Assembly (NCBI RefSeq): GCF_030499575.1
Contig: NZ_JASTLC010000001.1
Coordinates: forward strand, 4,612,001-4,676,000
Source of the DNA: Streptomyces sp. DG2A-72
GTDB lineage: Bacteria; Actinomycetota; Actinomycetes; Streptomycetales; Streptomycetaceae
Reading direction: 5' to 3'
DNA length: 64,000 nucleotides
The notes beneath the pieces are model-generated. The model saw nothing but the letters and a program-made list of their open reading frames with translations. It had not been told where the DNA came from and did no database searches. The translations under genes were made by a program, and so were the position numbers. Below, piece by piece: positions 63,201 through 64,000 of this stretch; within the stretch, counting starts at the first letter, position 1; every line of letters begins with the position of its first letter.

Positions 63201-63879
63201 AGGAGTTCAGGACCAACTTGGCTCCTGCGCGTCGCAATTCCGCCTCCTTGCGCTCGTTACGGCCGAATCCGACGAATGGAACCCCCGCGCTCTGCGCCGC
63301 GTGCACGTCCGCCTCGGAGTCACCGATCATCACCGCTTCAGGGCCGCACAGCTGCAGAGCCTGCAGAGCCTGTTCGACGACGTGGGGGGCGGGTTTCATC
63401 CGGTCGATGTCGCTGGTGCGTCCGTGAACCGCGGTGAAGCAGTCCGACAGCCCCTTGGATTCGAGGTAGTAGGAGACGGCCTCAGCCGAGTTGTTGGTGA
63501 CCACCGCGAGCCGCTGCCCCCGGCGCGCCAGCCGACGGATGAGCTCGTCCGCGCCCGGCGTGAGCTCCGCCCGCCGCACGGCTTCCAACTCGCCCTTGGT
63601 CACCTCCCGCTCCAGTGCTCCGACCAGGCCCGTATCCTCACGCCGGCCCCGGTGCACGGCCCGCAGAACAGCGTGCGGGTCCTTGGCCTGCTTCTCTTCC
63701 GCTGTCAGCAGGCTCTTCACCCCCGCCTTGGCCACGAGGCATCTCAGCGCGTTGGCGACGGGCCGCGACGAGCCGTTGGGGAACAGCCGGCAGACAGGTC
63801 CGTCGAAATCGAACAGGACGCCGCGGGCTTCGTCGAGCAGCGAGCGAACGTCGCTCGCCTCGCCGACCTCAACAAACAT
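63175..63879 (-). CDS. HAD-superfamily hydrolase
   Basis: 234 residues. The nucleophile motif GVLFDFDGPVCRLFPNG, the Thr/Ser motif LAVVTNNSAEAVSYYL, Lys in RMKPAPHVVEQAL and acidic VMIGDSEADVHAAQSAGVPF mark a phosphatase with a C1-type cap (residues about 25-105). ATG 63879 overlaps the stop of an upstream partial gene, and its 3' end overlaps the phosphotransferase start. Confidence 0.9.
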   Translation of the reverse strand: MFVEVGEASDVRSLLDEARGVLFDFDGPVCRLFPNGSSRPVANALRCLVAKAGVKSLLTAEEKQAKDPHAVLRAVHRGRREDTGLVGALEREVTKGELEAVRRAELTPGADELIRRLARRGQRLAVVTNNSAEAVSYYLESKGLSDCFTAVHGRTSDIDRMKPAPHVVEQALQALQLCGPEAVMIGDSEADVHAAQSAGVPFVGFGRNERKEAELRRAGAKLVLNSYARLLDEE

Positions 63880-64000
63880 GCCGCTCCAGGCTCTCCAGTG
63901 ACTGCGCCGCCTCGGTGACCGCTTCTCGCCCCGAGGCAGGATCCGCATCCCACCGCAGGGAGGGTGTCCCGCGGATGCCTCTGGGCTGGTCCGCGCCCGG
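63869..64000 (-). CDS. C-terminal end of a gene running off the window
   Basis: The last 43 codons before a TGA at 63869 read GADQPRGIRGTPSLRWDADP and EAAQSLESLERHVC. The stop overlaps the HAD start (ATG-TTTGT-TGA), indicating coupled translation in one operon with HAD and phosphotransferase genes. Too short to identify. Confidence 0.5.
   Translation of the reverse strand, partial: PGADQPRGIRGTPSLRWDADPASGREAVTEAAQSLESLERHVC

Overview
The window is about 64 kb of high-GC actinobacterial DNA, almost certainly Streptomyces. It carries a mycothiol gene (mshA), an HbhA-like Ala/Lys-rich protein, a SpoIIE-type phosphatase with a receiver domain, a HelD-type helicase and many GTG starts. A hairpin family typical of Streptomyces intergenic DNA appears twice (9396-9462 and 59332-59373).

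Left core block (1-11.3 kb): gpmA, an MFS transporter, a DUF2000 gene divergent from an AraC regulator, a YbjN-like gene overlapping mshA, a methyltransferase, a secreted NlpC/P60 hydrolase, a receiver/PP2C phosphatase, a DUF2516 membrane protein, an HbhA-like protein and an XRE regulator with a palindromic operator. These look like conserved chromosomal genes. mshA carries a one-base frameshift.

Accessory block (about 11.3-55 kb, right edge not fixed): a layered island of mobile DNA and cargo. (1) A solenoid-repeat membrane protein (11.7-13.0 kb). (2) A Tn7-like tnsA-tnsB-tnsC-tniQ operon (13.3-23.5 kb). Its tnsC is split inside the Walker B codons by a 5.5-kb Tn554-like element (tnpA-tnpB-tnpC plus a GNAT gene, 16658-22146). 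Identical GTCGAC hexamers flank that element, and removing it restores a 339-codon tnsC. (3) Two methyltransferase genes (one broken), an IS21 remnant, a VOC protein and an rlmA-like remnant. (4) Two near-identical 1361-bp IS5-type elements in inverted orientation (26598-27958 and 31463-32823) enclosing two paralogous ParB/DGQHR-like genes that share an identical 280-bp block. (5) A second, rearranged tnsA/tnsB remnant (33.1-34.6 kb). (6) A TetR/SDR/SDR cluster with palindromic operators, IS481/IS5/IS630 debris, a GlxA-like regulator, an imine-reductase-like gene and a DinB/maleylpyruvate-isomerase-like gene. (7) VOC/WYL-regulator, GNAT, TniB remnant, CGNR regulator and Asp-nucleophile hydrolase genes, then truncated MFS, TetR and Tn3 pieces. 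(8) A LysR gene and a complete DnaE1-type DNA polymerase III alpha gene, translationally coupled to a small zinc-ribbon gene.

Right block (about 55-64 kb): phosphotransferase, membrane protein, HxlR regulator divergent from a second imine-reductase-like gene, HAD hydrolase, DDN-hemerythrin fusion, HelD-like helicase, TetR, a second phosphotransferase, and a HAD hydrolase overlapping a gene cut by the window edge. This probably returns to the chromosomal backbone.

Several reading frames (mshA, tnsA, tnsB, tnpB, IS21 istA, second tnsA) break at G or C runs by exactly one base. Either homopolymer errors remain in this assembly or these genes are decaying. mshA should be checked before being called a pseudogene.
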